DNA of 21,606 nt from Micrococcaceae bacterium UBA4005 (GCA_002384315.1 DGBL01000114.1:1-21606); one strand, 5' to 3'; shown: positions 8,145 through 16,859, counted from the first letter of the stretch. The notes: generated from the letters alone by a model not told the origin. Numbers and translations are program-made.

Positions 8145-8160
8145 ATGCACAAACGTGCAT
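8145..8160. promoter_or_regulatory. Perfect palindrome ATGCAC-N4-GTGCAT, likely SorC-type operator
   Basis: A perfect 6+4+6 inverted repeat lies in the 121-bp region between glpD (minus) and the regulator gene (plus). It abuts the proposed glpD -35 and overlaps the AT-rich TAAATAAT stretch that could be the regulator's -10. This is where an autoregulating repressor or activator of the glp operon would bind. That the SorC protein next door binds it is inference. Confidence 0.6.
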
Positions 8161-8181
8161 AAATAATGCGAGGATTACGTC

Positions 8182-9183
8182 ATGATGAATGCTGGCCAGC
8201 GCGAACTAGAGTCCTCGGGGGCGATCGGGGGCGCTCGCTCAAGGGATGCCCTGCGCGCCGCGCAAATGTATTATCTGCAGGACCTGACCATGAACGCGAT
8301 CGCTCGTGAGCTGCGGACCTCCCGCTCGACAGTCTCTCGGCTGCTGTCGATGGCACGGGAAACCGGACTGGTTCAAATCCAGGTGAACAATCCCTCGGAG
8401 CGCGCCCCTGCGCTCGAGCAACAGATCAGGCTCAGGTTCGGAGTCGAGGCCCATGTTGTCCCGGTCGCGGAGAGCGTCAGCGAAGCCGAGGCTCTTGATC
8501 GTGTGGCGCTGCAGGCAGCCCGGACCATCGGGCCGCTGGTCGACTCGAATGCGATTATCGGCATCGCCTGGGGTTCAACGCTGAGTGCGGTGAGCTACCA
8601 CCTCACCCGCAAAATAACGCACGGCAGCACGTTCGTTCAGCTCAACGGAGCAGGCAACACCCAGACAACAGGCATCACCTACGCCAGCGAGATTTTGCGG
8701 CGGTTCGGCCAGGCTTACGGGGCTCGTGTTGAACAGTTTCCCGTGCCTGCTTTTTTCGACCATGAGGAAACCAAAACAGCGATGTGGAACGAGCGCAGTG
8801 TCAAACGGATCCTCGATCTGCAGGCACGCATGACCATGGCGGTTTTTGGCGTTGGATCGATCGCGGCAGGAATCCCCAGCCACGTGTATAGCGGCGGCTA
8901 TCTCGAACCGGAGGACTTGAGGGAACTGGAAACCGATCAGGTAGTCGGCGATGTGGCGACCATGTTTTTTCGGGCGGACGGTTCGCACCGCGATATTCTG
9001 CTCAACCGGCGCAGCACCGGCCCGGATCTGGACCGTCTGCGTACCGTCAGACGACGCATCTGCGTCCTGTCCGGGGAGAGCAAGATCCACGGGCTGGGCG
9101 GAGCCCTTGCGGCGGGGCTCGCAACAGACCTCATTCTGGACGAAGGCTCAGCCAGAAAGCTCATCCAGCAGGCCAATCTTTGA
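8182..9183 (+). CDS. SorC-family (sugar-binding domain) transcriptional regulator
   Basis: DNA-binding regulator with an N-terminal helix-turn-helix (about residues 26-60: RAAQMYYLQDLTMNAIAREL, then SRSTVSRLLSMARETGLV) and a C-terminal sugar-phosphate-binding domain of the SorC type. The latter shows GIAWGST (127-133), VFGVGSIAAG (221-230) and GLGGALAAGLATDLILDEG near the end (residues 304-322). In this family the C-terminal domain binds phosphorylated sugars or polyols to change operator affinity. The 333-residue length is typical. Two ATG codons occur in tandem; the first has GAGG eight bases upstream. Being divergent from glpD-glpF-glpK across a palindrome-bearing promoter region, it probably regulates glycerol use, with glycerol 3-phosphate or a related phosphate as plausible ligand; this is inferred from position. 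Confidence 0.9.
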   Translation: MMNAGQRELESSGAIGGARSRDALRAAQMYYLQDLTMNAIARELRTSRSTVSRLLSMARETGLVQIQVNNPSERAPALEQQIRLRFGVEAHVVPVAESVSEAEALDRVALQAARTIGPLVDSNAIIGIAWGSTLSAVSYHLTRKITHGSTFVQLNGAGNTQTTGITYASEILRRFGQAYGARVEQFPVPAFFDHEETKTAMWNERSVKRILDLQARMTMAVFGVGSIAAGIPSHVYSGGYLEPEDLRELETDQVVGDVATMFFRADGSHRDILLNRRSTGPDLDRLRTVRRRICVLSGESKIHGLGGALAAGLATDLILDEGSARKLIQQANL

Positions 9184-9209
9184 AGGTGCACCGCCGGTAG
9201 AGTCGGAGA

Positions 9210-10046
9210 ATGCACAAGGCACCGCGAAAAGGACTCAATAATTCAGTGACGATGGGTACCCTCGGTTACGGGGTCTATAAAGTTCCGCCAGCCGATACCG
9301 CACAGCTGTGCGCGTTGGCCCTTGACGCAGGGTACCGGACGCTGGACACGGCGTCGCTGTATGGCAACGAATCCGGGGTGGGACAGGCAGTAGCCGAGGC
9401 ACTCGCCATCGGCGCAACAGTCCGGGAGGACATCTTCGTCACCACGAAGCTGTGGAATTCCGATCATGGATACCGCCGCGCCCACGAGGCGTTTGCAGCG
9501 TCCAAAGCGCTACTCGGCCTGGACTACGTGGACCTGTACCTCATCCACTGGCCCTGTCGGGGCAAAGGCCTCGCACTGGAAACCTATCGGGCGTTGGAGG
9601 AGCTCTACCGTGCCGGTGAGGTGCGTGCGATCGGCGTCTCTAATTTTTTGCAGCAGGACCTGGAACAACTGCTCGAGCACGCCGATGTCGTCCCCGCGGT
9701 GAACCAGGTGGAAGTCCACCCGTACCTCCAGCAGAAGGGTCTGCGCGCCTTCCATGACCGCCACGGGATTACCACCCAGGCCTGGAGCCCCTTGGGACGA
9801 GGCGCGGTGCTCGACGATCCGGTGATCGGTCGCATCGCTGCCGAGCTGGGGCGATCCCCTGCCCAGGTGATACTGCGATGGCATCAACAGCAGGGGGTCG
9901 CTGCTGTTGTGAAGGCCAGCACCGGCACGCGGATCGCGGAAAACTTCACTATATTCGAATTCGAACTCACCGCGGAGCAGCTGGCCGCGATCGCCAGCCT
10001 GGAGCGGGGCCAACGATTCGGATCCCACCCTGCCGAGGTGAACTAA
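9210..10046 (+). CDS. Aldo/keto reductase
   Basis: NADPH-dependent oxidoreductase of the AKR superfamily (TIM barrel), 278 residues, the family's normal size for bacterial 2,5-diketogluconate-reductase-like members. The catalytic tetrad is visible: D46 and Y51 in LDTASLYGNESG, K80 in VTTKLWN and H113 in LYLIHWP. Cofactor-side motifs WSPLGRG and KASTGTRIAENF are in place. The substrate cannot be told from sequence. The ATG has GGAG only one base upstream, an odd spacing, yet LNNSVTMGTLGYGV (residues 9-22) aligns with the usual first beta hairpin of the family, so later GTG/ATG codons would cut it. It starts 26 bp after the SorC regulator and 3 bp before the hydrolase, so it likely shares their transcript. 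Confidence 0.92.
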   Translation: MHKAPRKGLNNSVTMGTLGYGVYKVPPADTAQLCALALDAGYRTLDTASLYGNESGVGQAVAEALAIGATVREDIFVTTKLWNSDHGYRRAHEAFAASKALLGLDYVDLYLIHWPCRGKGLALETYRALEELYRAGEVRAIGVSNFLQQDLEQLLEHADVVPAVNQVEVHPYLQQKGLRAFHDRHGITTQAWSPLGRGAVLDDPVIGRIAAELGRSPAQVILRWHQQQGVAAVVKASTGTRIAENFTIFEFELTAEQLAAIASLERGQRFGSHPAEVN

Positions 10047-10049
10047 GAG

Positions 10050-10964
10050 ATGGCACGCACAACGCGCCCTGCCACGGCTCCGATAACCCGGAGGAAAGCC
10101 CTCACTCATCGGCTCGTGCTGGGCGGACGGAGCGCCCAGTACTGGGATTTCATGCCCACGGTGGTCCGGCAGGGCGAAAAATCCCCCACCCTGTTCTTCG
10201 TCCACGGGTTCCGTGGGGACCATCATGGGCTGCTGCGGCTAGCCGAGGAATTGCCGCAGTACCGGATCATCATTGCTGACCTGCCCGGATTCGGGGCATC
10301 CGAGCCTTTCGACGGTACGCACGACGTCGACGCGTACGCCCGCTTCGTGCGCCAGAGCCTTGACGCACTGACACTGGACCCACGGTGCGTCGTGCTGGGC
10401 CATTCCTACGGATCCGTGATCGCCGCCGCTTTCGCTGCGTCTAACCCGCAGCGCATCGACCGGCTCATCCTGGTCAACCCTATCTGCGAACCGGCCCTAG
10501 GCCGTGGTGCGTCACCGGCGGCCCGTCTTGCACGGGCCTATTACAAGAGCGCTGAGCGGCTTCCGGAACGGTTCGGGATGCTCCTACTGACCAACCCTGT
10601 GGTGGTGCGGGTTATGAGTGTTTTCATGGCGAAAACCCGGGAGCCAGTCCTGCGGCGCTATATCCATGACCAACATGCCCGCTATTTCAGCAGCTTCGCG
10701 AACCGCGGCGTGCTGCTTGAGGCGTTTCACTCCTCCAGCACCGGGAGCGTTCGGGAAAGTGCCGCGGGGCTGCATCTTCCGGTGCTGCTGGTTGCCGCGG
10801 AACGCGACGATATCGGCTCGGTCGATTGCCAACGCAAACTTGCCGCAGCGATTCCATCGGCCAGACTGGAGGTCCTGCCGGATACCGGCCATCTGGTGCA
10901 TTACGAAAAACCCGCGGAAGCAGCATCCCTGATCACTGACTTCCTCTCGGCCAGGCGCCCATGA
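10050..10964 (+). CDS. Alpha/beta-fold hydrolase
   Basis: A 304-residue protein with the alpha/beta hydrolase fold. The oxyanion region is FFVHGFRGDHHG (residues 49-60), the nucleophile elbow is GHSYG (S119), the acid is probably D253 in AAERDDI, and the catalytic histidine is H281 in DTGHLVHYEKP. All triad residues are therefore present and an active esterase or hydrolase is expected; the substrate is unknown. There is no signal peptide, so it is probably cytosolic. It begins 3 bp after the aldo/keto reductase stop and its own stop overlaps the glycosyltransferase start (ATGA), showing translational coupling. The pairing with a glycosyltransferase hints at glycolipid or acyl-sugar work, but this is only context. 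Confidence 0.9.
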   Translation: MARTTRPATAPITRRKALTHRLVLGGRSAQYWDFMPTVVRQGEKSPTLFFVHGFRGDHHGLLRLAEELPQYRIIIADLPGFGASEPFDGTHDVDAYARFVRQSLDALTLDPRCVVLGHSYGSVIAAAFAASNPQRIDRLILVNPICEPALGRGASPAARLARAYYKSAERLPERFGMLLLTNPVVVRVMSVFMAKTREPVLRRYIHDQHARYFSSFANRGVLLEAFHSSSTGSVRESAAGLHLPVLLVAAERDDIGSVDCQRKLAAAIPSARLEVLPDTGHLVHYEKPAEAASLITDFLSARRP

Positions 10965-12034
10965 GACTCGTCATTGACGCCCGCTTCACCCGGTTCGACC
11001 GCCACGACGGCATCAGCCGGTACGGAGCCAGTCTCGCGGCGGCGATAGCTGAACACGCCGACGTCGTCCTGCTTGTCCACGATCGGCGGCAGCTGCCCCT
11101 ACTCCCAGATCTACCCTTCGTCCTCATGCACAGTCCACTTTCACCGAAGGAGCTTTTCAGTGCGAGGACCATCAACCGGTTGCAGCCCGACGTCGTGTTC
11201 TGTCCCATGCAGACCATGGGCTCCTGGGGCCGGAAGTACCCGCTGGTGCTCACCCTGCACGATCTGATCTATTACCAGAACCGGACGCCGCCGTCGTTCC
11301 TTCCGCTCCCGGTGCGGGCCCTGTGGCGTCTCTACCACCTTGGCTACTGGCCACAACGGTTGCTGTTGAACCGTGCGGATGTCGTGGCGACGATTTCGCG
11401 CACGACCGCCGGGCTTATTGCCCAACACCGGCTGACCCGCAGGCCTGTGCGCATTGTGGGAAACGCGCCCCAACATGCCCCGGCGTCTTCGGCCGGGCCG
11501 CGGCAGAAGACCCTGATCTACATGGGCTCATTTATGCCCTACAAGAACGTGGAAACGCTCATCACCGCAATGGGCGCACTACCGGATTACACGCTGCACC
11601 TGCTCAGCCGCATCACCCCCCAACGCCGCCGCGAACTGGAGGCCCGACTTCCTCCAGAGGCCCAGGTGGTTTTCCATAACGGCGTGAGCGATAGCCAGTA
11701 CGAGTCCCTGCTGGGTACCGCTACGGCCCTAGTGTCCCTCTCCCTTGCGGAGGGTTATGGTCTTCCGCTCATCGAAGCAATGGCTGCCGGGACGCCGGTC
11801 ATCGCCAGCGACACTCCTATTTTCCGTGAAGTGGGCGGCGACGCCGCGATTCTGGTCGACCCCCACAGCCCGGACGCAGTGGCCCGCGCGGTGCGCTCCC
11901 TCGATGATCCGCAGCACTGGCGCGAGGTCGTGGCGTCCGGGCTCAGCCAGGCGTCCGGGTATTCGTGGAGCGCTTCGGCGGCGGAACTGCTCAGCGCGGT
12001 GGAGACCGCACAGCGTGTTCACAGTCTGCGCTGA
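10961..12034 (+). CDS. GT-B glycosyltransferase, GT4-like
   Basis: A 357-residue retaining-type glycosyltransferase with two Rossmann-like halves. The N-terminal half has MRLVIDARFTRFDRHDGISR, with the glycine-rich acceptor loop, and LVLTLHDLIYY (95-105). The C-terminal half has the nucleotide-sugar site: YMGSFMPYKNVETLI (187-201) and the E-x7-E motif EGYGLPLIE (E264 and E272), followed by AAGTPVIASDTPIFREVGGD. No signal peptide or transmembrane segment is evident, so it acts on the cytosolic side, possibly at the membrane. Donor and acceptor are unknown; mannosyl or glucosyl transfer is common in the family. The start overlaps the hydrolase stop by 4 bases. It ends 23 bp from the convergent priA. 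Confidence 0.92.
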   Translation: MRLVIDARFTRFDRHDGISRYGASLAAAIAEHADVVLLVHDRRQLPLLPDLPFVLMHSPLSPKELFSARTINRLQPDVVFCPMQTMGSWGRKYPLVLTLHDLIYYQNRTPPSFLPLPVRALWRLYHLGYWPQRLLLNRADVVATISRTTAGLIAQHRLTRRPVRIVGNAPQHAPASSAGPRQKTLIYMGSFMPYKNVETLITAMGALPDYTLHLLSRITPQRRRELEARLPPEAQVVFHNGVSDSQYESLLGTATALVSLSLAEGYGLPLIEAMAAGTPVIASDTPIFREVGGDAAILVDPHSPDAVARAVRSLDDPQHWREVVASGLSQASGYSWSASAAELLSAVETAQRVHSLR

Positions 12035-12042
12035 CCCGTCCC

Positions 12043-12058
12043 GGACGCCCGGGCGTCC
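12043..12058. repeat. Perfect 16-bp palindrome between convergent genes
   Basis: GGACGCCC-GGGCGTCC lies in the 23-bp gap between the glycosyltransferase and priA stops and touches the priA stop codon. It can fold on both strands and may serve as a shared weak terminator, but neither strand has a T tract. Confidence 0.35.
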
Positions 12059-14178
12059 TAGAGTAAACCCGGCGCATCGCAGCGGATCTGGACCGGCTCA
12101 CTGGTCCGTTTCGCGGAGAGCACTGTCCGGCGCGCCTTGAGTGAGGAAACAGCGCGCGCTGCATCCCGGTAACTGAAAAAAACCAGTGTCCGGTGTATTT
12201 CCGCGATTATGGGCTCTCCGGACGGTGCCGGGTTCGTTGCCTGCGCTCCGGGCTGCCCGGCCTGCCCGGCGACGACAACTGGCCCGACGACGCGGAGAAA
12301 TACACCGGTGTCAATTCCTTCCAGGAAGGCGTTCAACGCTTCCCGGCTGCCGGTCAAAGCCGCGTACCGCACGGCTGGGGGCAAGCCCAGATCGTGTCTG
12401 AGGGCGAGTTCTCGCTCTGCGGCTCCGCGTGGATCCCAGCGCACTAGGTTGCCGACCGCCACGTCGTCATCAGCGGTGACCACCACCAGTCCCCCCAGCG
12501 CCGCGGGCCGTGCAAGGACGGCGGCGGCGAACCACCGCCGAAGTGTGTCCTCCGCAGCCCGCAGCGACTCCCGCCGCAGCATCGCTGTGCCGTCCAGAAG
12601 CACGACGGCGGCGTATCCGGATTGCGGAACCGGCTCGGCCCCCGGAGTGGCAACGACCACCTGCGCGTCGTCAGAGACTTCATCGACGATGTGGGTGCCA
12701 GCTGAGGAGATCACCGGGACACCGGGAAACGCCCGTCCGAGTTCCTCCGCGGTGCGGTTGGCGCCGGAGACAGTGGCCCGGATTTTTATGCCGCCGCAGG
12801 CCACGCACCTCCAGCGTGGCTCAATACGCCCGCACCATCGGCATTCCGGTGCCCCGGCGCGGGAGCCCCGCGCGAGCGGTCCGGTACAGGCACTACAGCG
12901 GGCAGGTTGGCGGCACTCCTCGCACGCCGTCGACGGCGAGTATCCGGTGCGCGCTACCTGGATCAGCACCGGCCCGCGGCGCAGCCCCTCCTGGGCTGCT
13001 TTCCAGGCGGCATGCGGGATTCGTGCCTGCGCCGCGAGCGGGTCGTGGGCGCGTTCGTAGGCATCGGCAGTGTGCAGGACACGCGCGACGCTATCCCTAG
13101 TTTCGCGCCGGTCGGCGTGGATGGACTGCGCCCACCCGGTATCGACGAGTCGCTGCGCCTCGGTACTGCGCCCGGTCGACGCCAGCAGCAGCGCCGCATC
13201 CTCCTGCTCGGCGCGTAGTAGCAGCACATCCCGTGAATGCGGGTAGGGCGCACGCTGCTCCGCATGCTGGTCGTCGCCGTCGTCCCACAGGCACACCAAC
13301 CCGAGGTTACGCACCGGAGCGTATGCTGCCGACCGGGTCCCGACCGCAACCCGTGCGTGGCCCAGGCGCAGGCGCAGGAAGTTGCGGTAACGCGGCGTCG
13401 GCCCGTCCTCAGCGGTCAGTCTGGCGACGTCCTGCGTGCCCAACCGGGAGACCAGTGCAGCCTCAACCCTGGCCAGGTCGCGCTGGTCAGGAACGACGAC
13501 GACGGCGCCGCGTCCGCTGGCAACGACGGCGCACACAGCGTCGGTCAGCTCCTGCGGCCAGCCGCGCGGACCATAACCACCCAAGCTCGCCAGGACGGCC
13601 CGGGGGCTGCCTCCGGCGGCCAGATGTTTGAGGAACGCTTCGCCGTGGACATACCGTCCGAACCGTTCCCCCGCGCCGGTTAAGTCCGCGACGGGCGAGC
13701 CCGGCGGCTGTTGCGCCCCGGCGTCGGCATGAGCTGGGAATTCCTTGTCCACTCGTGCGGCGCGTGGGGGCACAGCGACCCGCAGCACATCGCTGACTGT
13801 GCCGGCAAGCCGTTCGGCGAGAGCGCGGGCAAGCTGCAGTATCTCCAAGGCCAGAACAGGCTGCTCCGAAATCACCTGGGTAAGCGCAAGCAGGCTCGCA
13901 GATCGGGTGGATACCGGAATCCGGGCCACCAGGTAGCCAGTGTGAGCCCGTCCGGCAAAGGGCACCTTCACCCGTACTCCGACGCGGGCCCGCGCATCCA
14001 GGTCACGGGGAACCGCATAGTCGAAGACCCTGTCCAGGTGCGCGAGCGAAGATTCGAGCACCACCTGGGCCACCGGATTCTCCGCGGCCAGAGCCTCTCC
14101 GGCATGGTTGGCGGACGTAGCCACGAATCCATGCAGGAGGCTTAACTGGTCTCCGCCGGAAGCCTCTGTGCCGTTCAT
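12058..14178 (-). CDS. priA: PriA-like primosomal protein N', ATPase motifs lost
   Basis: Homologue of the replication-restart protein PriA, 706 residues. The N-terminal 3'-DNA-end-binding domain is recognisable (AQVVLESSLAHLDRVFDYAV, about 37-56; RVKVPFAGRAHTGYLV, 69-84). Eight cysteines in the zinc region are intact (C419, C422, C428, C431, C446, C449, C458, C461). The helicase core is degenerate: the Walker A position reads LGGYGPRGWPQE (199-210) with no GKT, and the DEEH box reads WDDGDDQH (298-305). Loss of ATPase motifs is a known trait of many actinobacterial PriA proteins, so this should be a DNA-binding loader rather than a helicase. Its ribosome-binding site is weak (AGGA at 11 nt). 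It follows metK by 44 bp as the last gene of the leftward block. Confidence 0.93.
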   Translation of the reverse strand: MNGTEASGGDQLSLLHGFVATSANHAGEALAAENPVAQVVLESSLAHLDRVFDYAVPRDLDARARVGVRVKVPFAGRAHTGYLVARIPVSTRSASLLALTQVISEQPVLALEILQLARALAERLAGTVSDVLRVAVPPRAARVDKEFPAHADAGAQQPPGSPVADLTGAGERFGRYVHGEAFLKHLAAGGSPRAVLASLGGYGPRGWPQELTDAVCAVVASGRGAVVVVPDQRDLARVEAALVSRLGTQDVARLTAEDGPTPRYRNFLRLRLGHARVAVGTRSAAYAPVRNLGLVCLWDDGDDQHAEQRAPYPHSRDVLLLRAEQEDAALLLASTGRSTEAQRLVDTGWAQSIHADRRETRDSVARVLHTADAYERAHDPLAAQARIPHAAWKAAQEGLRRGPVLIQVARTGYSPSTACEECRQPARCSACTGPLARGSRAGAPECRWCGRIEPRWRCVACGGIKIRATVSGANRTAEELGRAFPGVPVISSAGTHIVDEVSDDAQVVVATPGAEPVPQSGYAAVVLLDGTAMLRRESLRAAEDTLRRWFAAAVLARPAALGGLVVVTADDDVAVGNLVRWDPRGAAERELALRHDLGLPPAVRYAALTGSREALNAFLEGIDTGVFLRVVGPVVVAGQAGQPGAQATNPAPSGEPIIAEIHRTLVFFSYRDAARAVSSLKARRTVLSAKRTSEPVQIRCDAPGLL

Positions 14179-14222
14179 CGCCTGACTATCCTGTGTGGGG
14201 TGGGTGCGTGGCAGCCTGCGTT

Positions 14223-15437
14223 TTAGGCGTTGAAGTACCCGCGCAGCTTCTCTACCTGGTCCGTGAGCTCCCAGGTGAATCCCTGGTCTTCGCGCCCGAA
14301 GTGCCCGTTCGCAGCGGTCTGCCGATAGATGGGGCGCTTGAGGTCGAGTGCATTGATGATGCCCAGCGGCCGCAGGTCGAATATCTCCCGGATTGCGGTG
14401 CTAATCGCTGCCGGGTCCACCGTCTCCGTGCCGAAGGTCTCAACATAGATTCCAACCGGCTGCGCCATCCCGATAGCGTAGGCGATCTGGATTTCGGCCC
14501 GCCGGGCCAACCCGGCGGCCACCACATTTTTGGCCACCCACCGCATCGCGTAGGCCGCGGATCGGTCGACCTTGGAGGGGTCCTTGCCACTGAACGCGCC
14601 GCCTCCATGGCGAGCCATTCCGCCGTAGGTATCGACAATGATTTTCCGCCCGGTGAGTCCAGCGTCGCCGACAGGTCCGCCGATCACGAACGCTCCGCCA
14701 GGGTTGAGGATGTGCCGTACCGCGGAGTGATCAAGGTCGCTCGTGGCCAGGACCGGTTCGATGACATGCGTTGCCAGATCGGAACGAAGCTGCTCAAGCG
14801 ATACGTCAGCCGCATGCTGGGAGGAAATCACGACCGAATCCACCGATACCGGCCTCGCGCCGTCGTAGCCGATGGTGACTTGGGTTTTGCCGTCGGGCCG
14901 AAGGTAAGCCAACGTCCCGTCCTTGCGCACTTGGGTGAGCCGCTCGGCGAGACGGTGCGCCAGCCAGATCGGCGCAGGCATAAGCACTGGCGTTTCGTCG
15001 CTGGCGTAGCCGAACATGATGCCCTGATCGCCGGCCCCCTGGGCATCGTAAGGATCCATCCCGGTGCCCTCCCGGGTCTCCAGAGAGGTGAAGACACCGG
15101 AGGCGATCTCCGCGGACTGGTGGCCGATCGACACCGAAACACCGCAGCGCGCCCCATCGAAGCCATTCGCGGAGGAATCGTATCCAATGTCCAGCAGCGT
15201 CTGCCGGACAATTTCCGGAATTTCGACATAAGCGTCCGTTGCGACTTCGCCCGCCACATGGACCAGTCCGGTCGTGACCAGGGTTTCCACCGCGACGCGG
15301 GAGTGCGGATCCTTCGAAAGCATCGCGTCCAGGATCGCATCGCTGATCTGGTCGCAGATTTTGTCCGGGTGTCCCTCCGTGACCGACTCAGAGGTGAAAA
15401 GCCGCAGGGCCGCGTTGTCTGTACTGGCTGGATTCAC
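14223..15437 (-). CDS. metK: S-adenosylmethionine synthetase
   Basis: Forms SAM from methionine and ATP, the cell's main methyl donor; cytosolic tetramer in the family. It has 404 residues, the normal size. Motifs are the GHPDK methionine/ATP loop (22-26), the signature [12 protein letters not shown] (134-145) and the phosphate-binding GGGAFSGKD (278-286). The start is a GTG; an in-frame TAG four codons upstream excludes a longer form. The ribosome-binding site is poor. A -10-like TAGAGT (15444-15449) ends 6 bases before the GTG, so a leaderless message is possible. It lies between coaBC (96-bp gap) and priA in the usual actinobacterial order. Confidence 0.98.
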   Translation of the reverse strand: MNPASTDNAALRLFTSESVTEGHPDKICDQISDAILDAMLSKDPHSRVAVETLVTTGLVHVAGEVATDAYVEIPEIVRQTLLDIGYDSSANGFDGARCGVSVSIGHQSAEIASGVFTSLETREGTGMDPYDAQGAGDQGIMFGYASDETPVLMPAPIWLAHRLAERLTQVRKDGTLAYLRPDGKTQVTIGYDGARPVSVDSVVISSQHAADVSLEQLRSDLATHVIEPVLATSDLDHSAVRHILNPGGAFVIGGPVGDAGLTGRKIIVDTYGGMARHGGGAFSGKDPSKVDRSAAYAMRWVAKNVVAAGLARRAEIQIAYAIGMAQPVGIYVETFGTETVDPAAISTAIREIFDLRPLGIINALDLKRPIYRQTAANGHFGREDQGFTWELTDQVEKLRGYFNA

Positions 15438-15443
15438 GTAATC

Positions 15444-15449
15444 ACTCTA
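15444..15449 (-). promoter_or_regulatory. metK: Possible -10 element for a leaderless metK mRNA
   Basis: TAGAGT on the minus strand sits 6 bases before the metK GTG, so transcription could begin at the start codon. A TTGATC 19 bp further upstream could be a -35, at slightly long spacing. No SAM-riboswitch-like fold was recognised in the 96-bp gap. Confidence 0.35.
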
Positions 15450-15533
15450 CTTCGTCAGGTCTTGATTGGATCAAACAGATGACCCCGGGTGCGCACTGTG
15501 ACGCCCGGCTGTGCGCGCACTCCTCCATGCGGT

Positions 15534-16799
15534 TCAGAGCGCAGCCAGTGCCGCGATTCGCTGGATAATGACCTCAGCTACCTCGTCCTTGGATCCCTGC
15601 ACATCCGTAGGTTCGCCGCCAGCTGCTTCGAGGATGGTCACACTGGTCGTATCTTTTCCGAAAACCTGGTCCTTGCCAACGATGTTCAGCACCAGCAGGT
15701 CACAGCCCTTGCGTGCCAGTTTCCGGCGCGCGTGGCTCAGCGCGTCCAGCTCAACGTCACCTGTTTCGGCGGCGAATCCGACGATTGTCGCCAGCGCCTT
15801 TCCCGCCCCGCCCAGCGCCCTGAGCTCCACGAGTTCGCGCAGAATATCGGGATTACGCACCAGCCGGATCACCGGGGCGTCGTCGTCATCGGTTTTCTTG
15901 ATTTTCGCACTGGACACGTCGGCAGGCCGAAAATCAGCGACCGCAGCGGCCATGATCACCGCGTGGGAATCTTTGCTGGCCAAGAGCGTGGCTTCCCGAA
16001 GCTCGAGCGCGGTTTCCACCCGCACGACGTCGATGCCGGGCGGGGCCGGAATTTCCAGGTTGGCGGCGATCAGCCGCACGGCCGCGCCCGCGCGCAGTGC
16101 CTGCCGGGCCAGGGCAACCCCCTGACGTCCGGAGGAGCGGTTGCCGAGGAAGCGTACGGGGTCAAGCGGTTCCCTGGTTCCTCCAGCAGTGATCGTCACT
16201 GTCTTGCCCGATAAAGCTCCTGACGCCGTGGGCGGCGCACTGACGGTTCCGGCTGGCCCTGGGGCAGGTTCGAGTCCGTGCGCGAAGGCCAGCGCGGCGG
16301 CGTGGATCTCCTCCGGGTCCGGGAGCCGTCCGGCACCCGAGTCGGAGCCGGTCAGTCGACCGAAGGCCGGGTCCATGACCAAAACACCCCGGGCCCTGAG
16401 CCGGGCTACATTCTCGACGGTGGCGGGGTGCTCCCACATTTCAGTGTGCATCGCCGGGGCCATGAACACACGTCCGGAGGCCATGAGCAAGGTCCCGGTC
16501 AATAGGTCATCGGCCAAACCGGCCGCGGCCTTCGCCAGGAGATCCGCCGTGGCCGGGGCCACGATCACCAGATCAGCTTCCTGGCCGAGCCGAACATGGT
16601 TTACTCGTTCGACCTGGTCGAACACGCTGTTGCTCACAGGGTTGCCCGAGAGAGCTTCCCACGTGGCCGCGCCCACAAATTTGAGCGAAGACGCCGTCGG
16701 GACCACTGTGACGTCATGTCCTGCTTCGGTAAAGAGACGAAGGAGGGTCGCGACCTTATAGGCGGCGATCCCCCCTCCAACACCAAGAATGATCCGCAT
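15534..16799 (-). CDS. coaBC: Bifunctional phosphopantothenoylcysteine decarboxylase/phosphopantothenate-cysteine ligase
   Basis: Catalyses two consecutive steps of coenzyme A synthesis: ligation of cysteine to 4'-phosphopantothenate (CoaB) and decarboxylation to 4'-phosphopantetheine (CoaC). The 421-residue protein starts with the CoaC flavoprotein MRIILGVGGGIAAYK (1-15), the catalytic histidine in VNHVR (H68) and PAMHTEMW (115-122), where the usual PxMN motif has His instead of Asn, as in other actinobacterial enzymes. CoaB starts near 198 with KTVTITAGGTREPLDPVRFL, GNRSSGRQG (219-227), AAAVADFRP and the KIKK lysines (299-302). The frame runs back to a GTG at 16835, but the ATG at 16799 gives the conserved N-terminus and has GGGA upstream. 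It follows rpoZ by 60 bp. Confidence 0.97.
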   Translation of the reverse strand: MRIILGVGGGIAAYKVATLLRLFTEAGHDVTVVPTASSLKFVGAATWEALSGNPVSNSVFDQVERVNHVRLGQEADLVIVAPATADLLAKAAAGLADDLLTGTLLMASGRVFMAPAMHTEMWEHPATVENVARLRARGVLVMDPAFGRLTGSDSGAGRLPDPEEIHAAALAFAHGLEPAPGPAGTVSAPPTASGALSGKTVTITAGGTREPLDPVRFLGNRSSGRQGVALARQALRAGAAVRLIAANLEIPAPPGIDVVRVETALELREATLLASKDSHAVIMAAAVADFRPADVSSAKIKKTDDDDAPVIRLVRNPDILRELVELRALGGAGKALATIVGFAAETGDVELDALSHARRKLARKGCDLLVLNIVGKDQVFGKDTTSVTILEAAGGEPTDVQGSKDEVAEVIIQRIAALAAL

Positions 16800-16859
16800 C
16801 GAAATCCCGCTACCGGGCACTCGGGACTGCAGCACAGCCGCGGCCGGTACGCACTGTTG

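Noticed and set aside
14193..15482. A 429-codon open frame on the plus strand covering metK
   Set aside because: It is exactly antisense to metK, whose catalytic motifs are intact; its translation shows no recognisable domain and is the expected by-product of GC-rich codon bias.
15489..15520. GTGCGCAC and GTGCGCGCAC repeats between coaBC and metK as a terminator
   Set aside because: The repeats can pair only through about 6 bp with a large loop and no T tract; alternating GC-rich purine-pyrimidine sequence makes such matches common here.
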